DNA of 38,995 nt from an uncultured Ignavibacteria bacterium (lineage in GTDB: Bacteria > Bacteroidota > Ignavibacteria > Kapaibacteriales > UBA2268). Both the position numbers and the translations under genes were made by a program. The notes under the pieces were generated by a model. That model was not told the origin of the DNA. It did not search any database and was given only the letters and a program-made list of their open reading frames with translations. Shown piece by piece: positions 9,029 to 16,751 of this stretch. The stretch's first letter is position 1; each line of letters starts with the position of its first letter. Where the stretch lies: positions 1-38,995 of the forward strand of contig CAIOZA010000092.1 in NCBI GenBank assembly GCA_903862655.1. Reading direction: 5' to 3'.

Positions 9029-9760
9029 ATGAAAAAGACAGAATTAATAAAATCAAATCTTAAAAGAGCGATGATTTTTTCACTATTAATTATCATTTCA
9101 GTTTTAAATATTTATGGAAATGATAATCTTCAAAATTCTAATCAATTCTCGTTGGTTCAGCCCAAGTTTAATCAAGGTAAATACAGTATTGCATTAGCTT
9201 TGTCTCAAATGCCAAGAGTAATAACTGGTGAAGAATTAGCAGTTTTGCCAATGTTGGAGATTAATTATGATTTTAAACTACCTTCTCTAAAAATGAATAC
9301 AGGTTTTAGTTCATGTTATCTTATTAATGTTGCGTCAGCTGGTGCTGGTTTTGATTTTGACTTAAAAGGTATTGATCTAAATGCAGGAATTAATTGCAGA
9401 TATTGGTTTGGTAGTGCAAAGATGAAAGGATTCAATTCCTATGCATCAGGAATGATAGCTTCACCAAATGTTTCATTTGCATTCTATGCAATGGATATGT
9501 TTTTCACCACAACCGCAGAGGTTGATATATTCATCAGTAAAACATATAAATATGGTAAAGAAACATTCCACGATAATTTCATTCGCCAGCAAGGTGCAAC
9601 AATTTCATTGAAAATTGAAAGAGTAGTAAGTAATAACATTAACTTTTATATGTTAGCTAAACTTAGTTATACCCAACCAAGTTATCAAACATGGTTAGTA
9701 AATCCATCAAAATCATTGAATGTTTTGATACCAACATTATCACTTGGAATTAGCTTTTAA
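9029..9760 (+). CDS. Secreted beta-rich protein, probable outer-membrane barrel
   Basis: This is a 243-residue protein of unrecognised family. It begins MKKTELIKSNLKRAMIFSLL and has a hydrophobic signal segment (about 13-31). The mature part has alternating hydrophobic/polar strands rich in Asn, Ser, Phe and Tyr, with a final strand (VLIPTLSLGISF) ending in Phe. This is typical of outer-membrane barrels, but the fold is inferred. The start at 9029 is chosen for its AAGGAGA site. The gene is followed 35 bp later by the GDPD lipoprotein gene and then by another barrel-like gene, so the three probably form an operon working at the outer membrane. Confidence 0.75.
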   Translation: MKKTELIKSNLKRAMIFSLLIIISVLNIYGNDNLQNSNQFSLVQPKFNQGKYSIALALSQMPRVITGEELAVLPMLEINYDFKLPSLKMNTGFSSCYLINVASAGAGFDFDLKGIDLNAGINCRYWFGSAKMKGFNSYASGMIASPNVSFAFYAMDMFFTTTAEVDIFISKTYKYGKETFHDNFIRQQGATISLKIERVVSNNINFYMLAKLSYTQPSYQTWLVNPSKSLNVLIPTLSLGISF

Positions 9761-9795
9761 AAATAACTATAATAATTTAAAAAGGAGAACATAAA

Positions 9796-11010
9796 ATGAA
9801 AATGTTTTTGAAACTCACAAATGCAATTTTATTGATGTTTGTAATGCTAATGGTTTCCTGTACAGATGAACAATTTCTAATGCCTAAAATTGAACCACTC
9901 GCTTCTCGTTCGAACGCATTTGAACTGATGGTACTATATAAGTTATCAGGATACTATGAAGTTATAGGTGGAACTGATTGTTTTGGGACAAAAATAGCTA
10001 TTAAAATAAATTCGAAATATTTATCATTTTTCGGTAACAATTCAATGCATGCAGTCTTTGAATTAATTGATTACTCAGATTCAGTATTGACTTTTAAGGG
10101 AATATATAAAAATATGCAGTCCAGCAAAATAGATAGAATTATAAAATTACAATTAAATTTAAATAATAATAATGAGAAATTAGAATTATTTGTAACATTT
10201 GATGTTGAAGAAGCAAAAACTCTCAATCTTGCATTGATAGAGAATCTGGATAAACATTCAGAATCAGTTATTTTTGCTCATAGAGCAGGTGCCGCAGAAG
10301 GAGTTTGCTTCCCGGCTCCCGAAAATAGTTTTGCAAGTCTTAGAATTCTTGAAGCATTCGGAGCAAATGGTGCAGAAATTGACGTCCGAACAACTAAAGA
10401 CGGAATTCCTGTTGTATTTCATGATGATAATATCACACCTAGAACTTGCAATTCAAAATTCTGTATTGGTTCGATTTCAAATTTTTATTTTGCTCACCTA
10501 AGGCAATACAGTAAACTGTACAATGGTGAAAATATACCCACTTTAGAAGAAATGTTAAATTTTATTTATGATAGTACACTCATTAAATATGTCTGGATGG
10601 ACATGAAGTATGCACAGGTAATAAAGAAAGTAATGAAAATTCAGTTCGATATTAATGAAAAAGCAAAAAATTCAGGTAGAAATCTTATCATCTATATCGG
10701 TTTGCCTGATGAAACAATAATGAATGAATACTTATCCAATCCTCTGGCTAAGGTCTGTCCTAGTTTATGTGAAATTGGACCCGATGAAGCTATTAAAGCC
10801 GGATCGGCAATATGGGCTCCCAGATGGACAAATGGCGCGGAAAAAAGTGAATCTATGAGACTAAGAGAATTAGGAATAAAAACTATATACTGGCCAGTCA
10901 ATGATGTAGATGTGATGAATGTAATTCTAGACAAATCAGCAAGTGACGGTATTCTAACTGATTATTCACCTTTAGCATATCTAAAATGTTATGAAATTAA
11001 TAATTATTAA
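9796..11010 (+). CDS. Glycerophosphodiester phosphodiesterase-domain lipoprotein
   Basis: This 404-residue lipoprotein has a lipobox LMVSC with lipidated C22. Residues about 35-150 form a beta-rich domain I do not recognise. Residues about 158-398 form a GDPD (TIM-barrel) domain with the family's metal and catalytic residues: H162/R163 (FAHRAG), E176/N177 (PENS), E194 and D196 (AEIDVR) and H209/D210 (VVFHDD). A later WMDMK replaces the more usual L-E-I/L-K strand, with Asp in place of Glu. GDPDs cleave glycerophosphodiesters to glycerol-3-phosphate and an alcohol, so a role in lipid or phosphodiester scavenging at the envelope is likely. An AAAGGAG site precedes the ATG. The 3' end overlaps the next gene by 20 bp. 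Confidence 0.85.
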   Translation: MKMFLKLTNAILLMFVMLMVSCTDEQFLMPKIEPLASRSNAFELMVLYKLSGYYEVIGGTDCFGTKIAIKINSKYLSFFGNNSMHAVFELIDYSDSVLTFKGIYKNMQSSKIDRIIKLQLNLNNNNEKLELFVTFDVEEAKTLNLALIENLDKHSESVIFAHRAGAAEGVCFPAPENSFASLRILEAFGANGAEIDVRTTKDGIPVVFHDDNITPRTCNSKFCIGSISNFYFAHLRQYSKLYNGENIPTLEEMLNFIYDSTLIKYVWMDMKYAQVIKKVMKIQFDINEKAKNSGRNLIIYIGLPDETIMNEYLSNPLAKVCPSLCEIGPDEAIKAGSAIWAPRWTNGAEKSESMRLRELGIKTIYWPVNDVDVMNVILDKSASDGILTDYSPLAYLKCYEINNY

Positions 11011-11551
11011 GCTCGCTTTGTGTTTAGTCTTTGCTCAACACATAACTTTAGCAGAGGATGTTAGACTTCCGGAATTAAAACATTTCAATTTATCAGCTGG
11101 CACAGGATATTCAATTCATTTGACCAATTTAGTAAAATCACCAGTCAGTACCGAAAATGGAGGTTTTGCATTAAATTTCAATGTAGAATATTTCTTCAAT
11201 GATTTTTTAGGATTAAGTCTTGAAAGCGGAAGAACACTTATTTACAGAAATGAAAATACAAATGGAAAAGCACAACTATCTTCAATTCCATTAATATTAT
11301 GTGCATCTATACTGAGCAAGAGCTTTAATGTTAAATTTGGAGCTGGAATTAATGTTATCACGTCGGAGATAAATTCTTACGGGGTAATTAGCAAAAGTAA
11401 TTACATTGATATTACATACTGTTTCTCAATAGGTTATCAGATACCTTTAGTTTCTGATTTATATGTCAGCCCGGTTATTGAATTCAATTATTTATCAGAT
11501 CTCAAATTGGGGAGGATTGTTCCATTGATTCAATTTGGGATCAGATTATAA
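10991..11551 (+). CDS. Small outer-membrane beta-barrel-like protein
   Basis: This 186-residue protein has a signal peptide (MKLIIIKLALCLVFAQHITLAED) and alternating beta-strand residues throughout. It contains glycine-rich turns (LSAGTGYSIHL, NVKFGAGINVIT), and the closing strand IVPLIQFGIRL resembles small porin-like or OmpA-barrel-like proteins. The family is not identified. The start lies inside the end of the GDPD gene (20-bp overlap), which indicates translational coupling and a shared operon. A strong terminator begins directly after the stop. Confidence 0.7.
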   Translation: MKLIIIKLALCLVFAQHITLAEDVRLPELKHFNLSAGTGYSIHLTNLVKSPVSTENGGFALNFNVEYFFNDFLGLSLESGRTLIYRNENTNGKAQLSSIPLILCASILSKSFNVKFGAGINVITSEINSYGVISKSNYIDITYCFSIGYQIPLVSDLYVSPVIEFNYLSDLKLGRIVPLIQFGIRL

Positions 11552-11552
11552 A

Positions 11553-11580
11553 AAAAAAGCCGGCTGATGCCGGCTTTTTT
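11553..11580. terminator. Bidirectional intrinsic terminator
   Basis: AAAAAAGCCGGC (11553-11564) pairs with GCCGGCTTTTTT (11569-11580) around a TGAT loop. It lies between convergent genes ending at 11551 (+) and 11596 (-), and both strands yield a GC hairpin followed by T6. Confidence 0.92.
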
Positions 11581-11595
11581 AAAAATCTATTCAGA

Positions 11596-11937
11596 TTATT
11601 TCTTTACTGGTGCTTCTTTTTTCTCTACTTTGGGTTTCTTTTCAGTTTTTTCTTTTTTGACTTTCTTTTCTTTCTTTATTTCTTTCTTAGCATCTTTTGC
11701 AACTTTAGCGTCTTTTTTAACAACTTCTTTTGCAACTTTAGCGTCTTTTTTAACAACTTCTTTTGCAACCTTTGCGTCTTTTTTAACTACTTCTTTTGCA
11801 ACCTTAGCGTCTTTCTTGACTGTTTCTGTTTTTGGCTTTGCGTCTTTTTTAACTTCTTTTTTTGCTGGTGCTGGCTGTGCGAAAACTGTTGTTGCAATGA
11901 ATGCAACTGCGACGAATAATGCGATAAACTGTTTCAT
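11596..11937 (-). CDS. Secreted lysine-rich repeat protein
   Basis: This 113-residue protein has a clear signal peptide (MKQFIALFVAVAFIATTVFA) followed by a mature region of almost only Lys, Ala, Val, Glu, Asp and Pro. The core is an 11-residue repeat (consensus VKKDAKVAKEV, about four copies), and the tail is KKEKKVKKEKTEKKPKVEKKE-like. It resembles histone-H1-like or PAKK-type basic tails but is exported, so it may bind anionic envelope polymers or extracellular DNA; this is inference. An opposite-strand frame over the same bases is a composition shadow. AAGGAG lies upstream of the ATG on the minus strand. Confidence 0.75.
   Translation of the reverse strand: MKQFIALFVAVAFIATTVFAQPAPAKKEVKKDAKPKTETVKKDAKVAKEVVKKDAKVAKEVVKKDAKVAKEVVKKDAKVAKDAKKEIKKEKKVKKEKTEKKPKVEKKEAPVKK
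11698..11829 (-). repeat. 33-bp tandem repeat inside the lysine-rich gene
   Basis: Four 33-bp units run at 11698-11730, 11731-11763, 11764-11796 and 11797-11829. The first two are identical, the third differs at about three positions and the fourth is more diverged. Each encodes one 11-residue repeat, so copy-number change would keep the frame. Confidence 0.85.
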
Positions 11938-12084
11938 ATAAAAACTCCTTATAAAAAAATAATAAAAACATTGTTCATAGTTACGGTTACAAAATTCGTA
12001 AAATAATATGAAAAGAAAATGAAAATAATTAATTAAGAATTATTATGAATAAATATTAATTGTATTTCGTGAAATTAATTGAAA

Positions 12085-13485
12085 TTATACTCGATTTGAA
12101 ATTATCGGAAGGACTATTTTCATTGTGTTCTGAGTTTCTTCTGAGGTGAAAGTAACATTTCCGCCATGAGCTTCAACGATTGCTTTGATTATCGGCAATC
12201 CAAGTCCATAGCCCTTTGTTGTTCTTGAATCATCTGCCCTTTGGAATCTATCAAAAATTTTTGAGAGTAACTCTGAAGATAATTCCTGACCAGGATTTAT
12301 TATTCTTATCGTCGTATTATTTTTATCGAGTCCATTGTAAATTCTAATAGGATTACCTGGAAGTGTGTATTTGACAGCATTATCAATTGAATTTATTATA
12401 GCTCTCCTAACTAAATCCTTGTCAGCAAATACTTCAACAGGTTCATCAATATCAATAATGAATGTTTTATTTTGAGTTGAAGCCAGGTTGTAAAAGCTTG
12501 ACACACAATCCATCACCAATTCATCAAGACGGAAATCTGATTTTTTTAGAACTAATTGGTGTGAATCTGAACGGGCAAGAAGAAGAAGATTCTCGGCAAG
12601 ATTGCTTAGGCTTTTTAATTCCTTTATACACTTATCCAGAGGTTCCTTAACCTCATCGATCAGGTCTGAGCGGTTGGAAAGCAATTCCAGCTCAAGCCTG
12701 ACAATAGTTAGAGGTGTACGGAAATCATGCGAAGCATCAGCTATAAATCGTTTCTGACTTGCGAATGTAATATCAAGACGCTCAATCATATCATTGAAAG
12801 TCCTGGCAAGAAGTGATATCTCATCCTCGGCTTGCCCTACCGGAACTCTGCGGCTGAGGTTCTCACCGGATATCTCCTCTGCTGTCTTAGTTATGTTTCT
12901 TACAGGGGCAAATGCCCTTCTTGAGATAAAATAACCAACAATAGCGGCAGCAATTAAAAATAATGGGCTTATAATAAATAGGATATACCCCAGTGTGCTG
13001 AGTGAATTATTAAATCTTTCAAGTGAAGTAATCATCAATAGTTCAAGATCATCATTCTTGTTCCCATGTATTCTTTTTTTAAATAAGCGGTATTCCTCAT
13101 CATTAATAGTAATAAAGCGATAGCGTTCCTCCATCGTTTTCTCGTCTGCTTCAAATATTGGATTAATCAGAGAATCAATTTCAATCTTTTCATCAGATTC
13201 GAATATTACAGAGTCTTTATTGGCAAGTATAAAATTGTAGTTCATTTGCAAAGGCTTTTTTCGGACATCTCTACGGCTTGTTAATCTTTTGAAAACATAC
13301 GATAGGTCGCGGCTTTCAAGATATTGATTAGTAGTGAGAAATTCTGCATAATCCTGTAACTCTGCATCTATGGATGAAAGTCTCTGAGCATAATAAATAT
13401 AATACATAGAAATCCCCATCATTCCAATGATAATGGTTGATGCTGTAAGATAGAGTAGCGATATTCTTGTTGAAATTTTTAACAT
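12085..13485 (-). CDS. Membrane sensor histidine kinase with HAMP domain
   Basis: This 466-residue kinase has an N-terminal membrane segment (about 8-32), a periplasmic sensor region (about 33-160), a second membrane segment (about 165-187), HAMP (about 188-240), a HisKA domain with phospho-acceptor H253 (ASHDFRTPLT), and a HATPase domain with N-box SIDNAVKYT and a GLGL box (KGYGLGLPI). This architecture matches CusS/BaeS-like class I kinases. It begins 8 bp after its partner OmpR-type regulator, so the two form a cognate pair. The sensed signal cannot be read from the sequence; metal or envelope stress is common for the class. Confidence 0.92.
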   Translation of the reverse strand: MLKISTRISLLYLTASTIIIGMMGISMYYIYYAQRLSSIDAELQDYAEFLTTNQYLESRDLSYVFKRLTSRRDVRKKPLQMNYNFILANKDSVIFESDEKIEIDSLINPIFEADEKTMEERYRFITINDEEYRLFKKRIHGNKNDDLELLMITSLERFNNSLSTLGYILFIISPLFLIAAAIVGYFISRRAFAPVRNITKTAEEISGENLSRRVPVGQAEDEISLLARTFNDMIERLDITFASQKRFIADASHDFRTPLTIVRLELELLSNRSDLIDEVKEPLDKCIKELKSLSNLAENLLLLARSDSHQLVLKKSDFRLDELVMDCVSSFYNLASTQNKTFIIDIDEPVEVFADKDLVRRAIINSIDNAVKYTLPGNPIRIYNGLDKNNTTIRIINPGQELSSELLSKIFDRFQRADDSRTTKGYGLGLPIIKAIVEAHGGNVTFTSEETQNTMKIVLPIISNRV

Positions 13486-13493
13486 TTATTAGT

Positions 13494-14162
13494 TTATTCC
13501 ATCAGCTTATAACCTACACCACGCATAGTATGGATCAGTTGCTTTTCGAAATCTTTATCTATCTTCTGACGTAAAAATCTTACAAATGAATCGATGACGT
13601 TTGATTGTGGATCGAAATTCATATCCCACACATGTTCAGAAATCATCTCTCGCGTTAATACCTTATTCTTGTGCATAACGAAGTATTCAAGCATAGCAAA
13701 TTCCTTAGCCGATAGTTTTATGTCCTTACCGGCTCTGCTAACTGATCTCTCGCTAGTGTCCATTGTCAGATCAGCAACCTGAATGATAGTAGTTTTCTGG
13801 TCAGTCTGACGTCTCATAAGTGAGCGGACTCTTGCGAGAAGTTCACCCAAATCGAAAGGCTTTGTCAGATAGTCATCAGCACCTACGTCCAAACCACGGA
13901 TTTTGTTCTCAATAGTATCCAAGGCTGTCAGCATCAATATGGGAGTAGTAAATTTATTCTTTCGTAATTCCTTGCATACTTCCCAGCCATTGATATCCGG
14001 GAGCATAATATCGAGAATAAGCAGGTCATAATCATTAACCTCTGCCAGCTCCATTCCGGCTTCACCAGTGCCGGCGACGTCAACAGAATAGTGCTGTTCT
14101 GCCAGAGCCCGTTTGAGAGCATCGGCAATATTGATTTCATCTTCTATTATAAGAATTCGCAT
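13494..14162 (-). CDS. OmpR/PhoB-family response regulator
   Basis: This 222-residue regulator has a receiver domain with E7/D8, phospho-acceptor D51 (LLILDIMLPD) and the Lys of DDYLTKPFD. The C-terminal winged helix has the OmpR signature (LSAKEFAMLEYF, FVRFLRQKID, MRGVGYKLME). It should bind DNA after phosphorylation by the kinase that follows 8 bp downstream. The divergent gene cluster starting at 14407 is one possible target because the 14163-14406 gap is the only nearby upstream region. That link is inference. Confidence 0.93.
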   Translation of the reverse strand: MRILIIEDEINIADALKRALAEQHYSVDVAGTGEAGMELAEVNDYDLLILDIMLPDINGWEVCKELRKNKFTTPILMLTALDTIENKIRGLDVGADDYLTKPFDLGELLARVRSLMRRQTDQKTTIIQVADLTMDTSERSVSRAGKDIKLSAKEFAMLEYFVMHKNKVLTREMISEHVWDMNFDPQSNVIDSFVRFLRQKIDKDFEKQLIHTMRGVGYKLME

Positions 14163-14394
14163 AAGATCTACACCAAGAAATAATCAATGTCCAAATTTAA
14201 GAAAAAGATGCACCAAAACGAAAAGTAAATATAATTAATAATTTTTAACAGCCTATCTGAGAAACGAGAAGAATGATATGAAATTATTCCGAAATTCATT
14301 GATGAAAAATTCTTTTAAATTTATGAAAATTTACTTATCTTTAAATATATCTAATAGAGATAGCTTAGAACAGGCTTGTAAACTTAATAGGAAT

Positions 14395-14400
14395 AGAGGA
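14395..14400 (+). promoter_or_regulatory. Ribosome binding site favouring GTG 14407
   Basis: AGAGGA lies 6 nt before GTG 14407. The in-frame upstream ATG at 14278 would add a 43-residue, polar, poorly structured extension before the first membrane helix. Confidence 0.55.
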
Positions 14401-14406
14401 AATCCA

Positions 14407-14790
14407 GTGAATTTTATAAAAAAAACAATTTTGCCGGTGTTATTATCGACAATTTGGATCAGTATCTCTGAGTTTGTGAGAAATGAAGTCCTATTAAAAT
14501 CTTACTGGACAAATCATTACCAAAACCTGGGAATCGTCTTTCCATCAGCACCTATAAACGGCGCAATGTGGGGAGTATGGTCTTTACTATTTGCTATTGC
14601 GATTTTCATAATAGCAAAGAAATTCTCGATGATGCAGACTGCATTTCTTTCCTGGTTTGTGGGCTTTGTTCTGATGTGGGTTGTAATCGGGAATATGGAT
14701 GTATTGCCTTATGGACTGCTCTACGCTGCCATTCCATTGAGTTTACTCGAGGCATTATTAGCTACTTTTATTATTAAGAAATTATCATAA
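14407..14790 (+). CDS. Small four-helix membrane protein
   Basis: The protein is about 127 residues from GTG 14407, or 170 if the ATG at 14278 is used. Four hydrophobic helices are visible: ILPVLLSTIWISI, MWGVWSLLFAIAIFII, a helix from AFLSWFVGFVLMWVV, and LLYAAIPLSLLEALLATFII. It resembles short conserved bacterial integral-membrane proteins of unknown role; I do not recognise a named family. The GTG is preferred because of the AGAGGA site and because the hydrophobic part starts right after it. The next gene starts 4 bp after the stop, so the two are cotranscribed and perhaps coupled. Confidence 0.7.
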   Translation: MNFIKKTILPVLLSTIWISISEFVRNEVLLKSYWTNHYQNLGIVFPSAPINGAMWGVWSLLFAIAIFIIAKKFSMMQTAFLSWFVGFVLMWVVIGNMDVLPYGLLYAAIPLSLLEALLATFIIKKLS

Positions 14791-14794
14791 TGAT

Positions 14795-15538
14795 ATGTTA
14801 AGTAAAACTGCATTGAAGGCTATTGAAGCCTATGGTGGTGTCGGGTTATGGCAGAATTCCAAATATCTCGAAGCAGAAGTCAGCGTGAAAGGTTTGCTGT
14901 TCACCCTAAAGCAAAGGCCATTCTTTGATCTCGCAACAATCAGAATGGAAATCGGGAGACCTTTTTCAAAAACATCACCGATTGGTAAAGATAGAAATAT
15001 CACCGGTGTTTTGGATGGGAATGATGTTCGTCTGGAGAATAGTTCAGGTGAAGTTGTTGCCGAAAGGAAGAATGCAAGACAGTACTTCCCTTATGGCAGA
15101 AGGCTACTTTACTGGGATGATCTGGATATGGCATACTTCGCTAATTATGCATTCTGGAACTACTTTACTTTTCCAAATCTGCTGATGAATCCTCAGATAA
15201 AATGGATTGAGAAGGAGAATGGAATACTGGAAGCTACTTATCCTGATACAATCCCGGTGCATAGTAAAGTTCAGAATTTTAGAATTGATATGACAACAGG
15301 CAGACTGATTCAGCAAAACTATACTGCGGAAGTAGTTAGTAAGTTCGCCACTGCTGCGAATCTAGTGACCGAACACTCTGAGGAAAATGGACTTATATAT
15401 CCATCAAGAAGATTGATTACACCAAAGTCAAAAAGCGGCAAAGCACTAAAAATACCCGTATTGGTTGATATTAAAGTGCATAGATTTAGATTGACAAATG
15501 AAGAGATAATGGAAACGAATTATAATATAAGGATTTAA
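14795..15538 (+). CDS. Conserved hypothetical protein, possible lipid-carrier-like fold
   Basis: This 247-residue protein has no signal peptide and no membrane helix. It opens with AIEAYGGVGLWQNSK, a start seen in bacterial proteins with LolA/LolB-like or lipocalin-like half-barrels, and is rich in aromatic residues (WDDLDMAYFANYAFWNYFTF). The fold assignment is a guess from this pattern. The gene lies between a small membrane protein (4 bp upstream) and an aldo/keto reductase (1 bp downstream), so it belongs to a three-gene operon. Its function is unknown. Confidence 0.65.
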   Translation: MLSKTALKAIEAYGGVGLWQNSKYLEAEVSVKGLLFTLKQRPFFDLATIRMEIGRPFSKTSPIGKDRNITGVLDGNDVRLENSSGEVVAERKNARQYFPYGRRLLYWDDLDMAYFANYAFWNYFTFPNLLMNPQIKWIEKENGILEATYPDTIPVHSKVQNFRIDMTTGRLIQQNYTAEVVSKFATAANLVTEHSEENGLIYPSRRLITPKSKSGKALKIPVLVDIKVHRFRLTNEEIMETNYNIRI

Positions 15539-15539
15539 T

Positions 15540-16559
15540 ATGAAATACAATTTATTGGGAAACACCGGACTTAAAGTGTCCGAACTATGTTTAGGGGCAA
15601 TGACTTTCGGCGGTAAAGGATTTTGGACAGCGATTGGAACGCTTGGTCAGCAGGCAGTTGATGGGATTGTTGGACGCTCTGTCGATGCAGGGATTAATTT
15701 TATTGATACAGCTAATGTTTATTCCGAAGGATTATCCGAAGAGATGACTGGAACTGCGATTCGTAATCTGGGACTGAACAGGGATGATCTCGTTATCGCT
15801 ACAAAAGTTCGAGGAACAATGGGACAGTTACCCAACGACAATGGTCTTAGCCGTAAACACATCTTCAATCAAATTGATGCAAGCTTGAAACGACTTCAAA
15901 TGGATTATGTAGATCTTTATCAGATTCATGGTTTCGATCCATTAACATCGTTAGAAGAGACACTCGACGCTCTGGATACAGTCGTGAAGTCCGGAAAAGT
16001 CAGATATATCGGATGCAGCAATCTTGCGGCATGGCATATAATGAAAGCTTTGGACTATTCTAAATTCAATAAACTTGCGAGATTCGTTTCACTCCAGGCA
16101 TATTATACAATTGCCGGCCGTGACCTTGAGCGGGAAGTAATCCCAATGCTGATTGATCAGAATGTAGGATTGATGGTCTGGAGTCCATTGGCAGGCGGAC
16201 TATTGAGTGGAAAATTCAAGCGTAACGGTGACGGAGCCGAAGGTTCGCGTCGCTTGAGCTTCGATTTCCCACCTGTAAACAAGGAAAGAGCATTTGATAT
16301 AATTGATGTTCTGGAGCCAATGGCTAAGGAAAAGAACTCGTCCGTTGCACAGCTGGCTCTGGCTTGGCTTTTGAAGCAGCCTGCAGTCAGCACGGTCATC
16401 ATCGGAGCTAAGAGCATGGATCAGCTGGAAGACAACCTGAAATCAATTGATATAGTATTCACTGCAGACGAACTGCAGAAGCTTAGCGAAGTCAGCCGCC
16501 TTGAAGAGGAATATCCAGGCTGGATGATTGATAGACAAGGCACTGACAGGAAGAAGTAG
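15540..16559 (+). CDS. Aldo/keto reductase
   Basis: This 339-residue NADPH-dependent oxidoreductase is of the aldo/keto reductase TIM-barrel superfamily. The catalytic tetrad is complete: D56 and Y61 (FIDTANVYSEG), K89 (VIATKVRG) and H130 (DLYQIHGFD). The cofactor-binding end is marked by IIGAKSMDQLEDNL. It resembles YajO/Tas-like or auxin-induced-protein-like AKRs; the substrate is not predictable. An AAGGATT site precedes the ATG, one base after the upstream stop, so it is the last gene of the operon. No strong terminator follows. Confidence 0.92.
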   Translation: MKYNLLGNTGLKVSELCLGAMTFGGKGFWTAIGTLGQQAVDGIVGRSVDAGINFIDTANVYSEGLSEEMTGTAIRNLGLNRDDLVIATKVRGTMGQLPNDNGLSRKHIFNQIDASLKRLQMDYVDLYQIHGFDPLTSLEETLDALDTVVKSGKVRYIGCSNLAAWHIMKALDYSKFNKLARFVSLQAYYTIAGRDLEREVIPMLIDQNVGLMVWSPLAGGLLSGKFKRNGDGAEGSRRLSFDFPPVNKERAFDIIDVLEPMAKEKNSSVAQLALAWLLKQPAVSTVIIGAKSMDQLEDNLKSIDIVFTADELQKLSEVSRLEEEYPGWMIDRQGTDRKK

Positions 16560-16588
16560 TGGAACGCTAACTACAATTTTTTAACTTA

Positions 16589-16690
16589 TTATTCGCTATT
16601 AATCTCATGATTTGAGATTGACATTTTAACTCTATGCTTCTCCACAGTGAGTTTTAGGAAGCTAAGCATCAGCAAACTAAATATTGCTGA
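16589..16690 (-). pseudogene. Possible remnant of a histidine-kinase C terminus
   Basis: An open minus-strand segment ending in TAA at 16589 reads LTVEKHRVKMSISNHEINSE near its end. 'VEKHxxKMSISN' resembles the last strand of HATPase domains (typically VEKHGGKISVxS). A 20-nt stretch here (about 16610-16630) is identical to part of the kinase-like gene at 26285-27352. There is no start, no G-box and no ribosome site. It may instead be a chance similarity. Confidence 0.25.
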
Positions 16691-16691
16691 T
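16668..16691. terminator. Weak hairpin after the aldo/keto reductase gene
   Basis: ATCAGCAA (16668-16675) pairs with TTGCTGAT (16684-16691), about 110 bp past the plus-strand stop. No T-tract follows, so termination here is doubtful. Confidence 0.25.
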
Positions 16692-16751
16692 CATCTATTG
16701 AAACTAAGCTAATAAACTTATTCAGAGTAATTAATAGACATCCCGAAAAAA

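Noticed and set aside
11567-11941. Plus-strand frame over the lysine-rich gene
   Set aside because: Its Phe/Ala/Ser repeats are the reverse image of the Lys-rich repeats. The minus strand has the signal peptide and a ribosome site.
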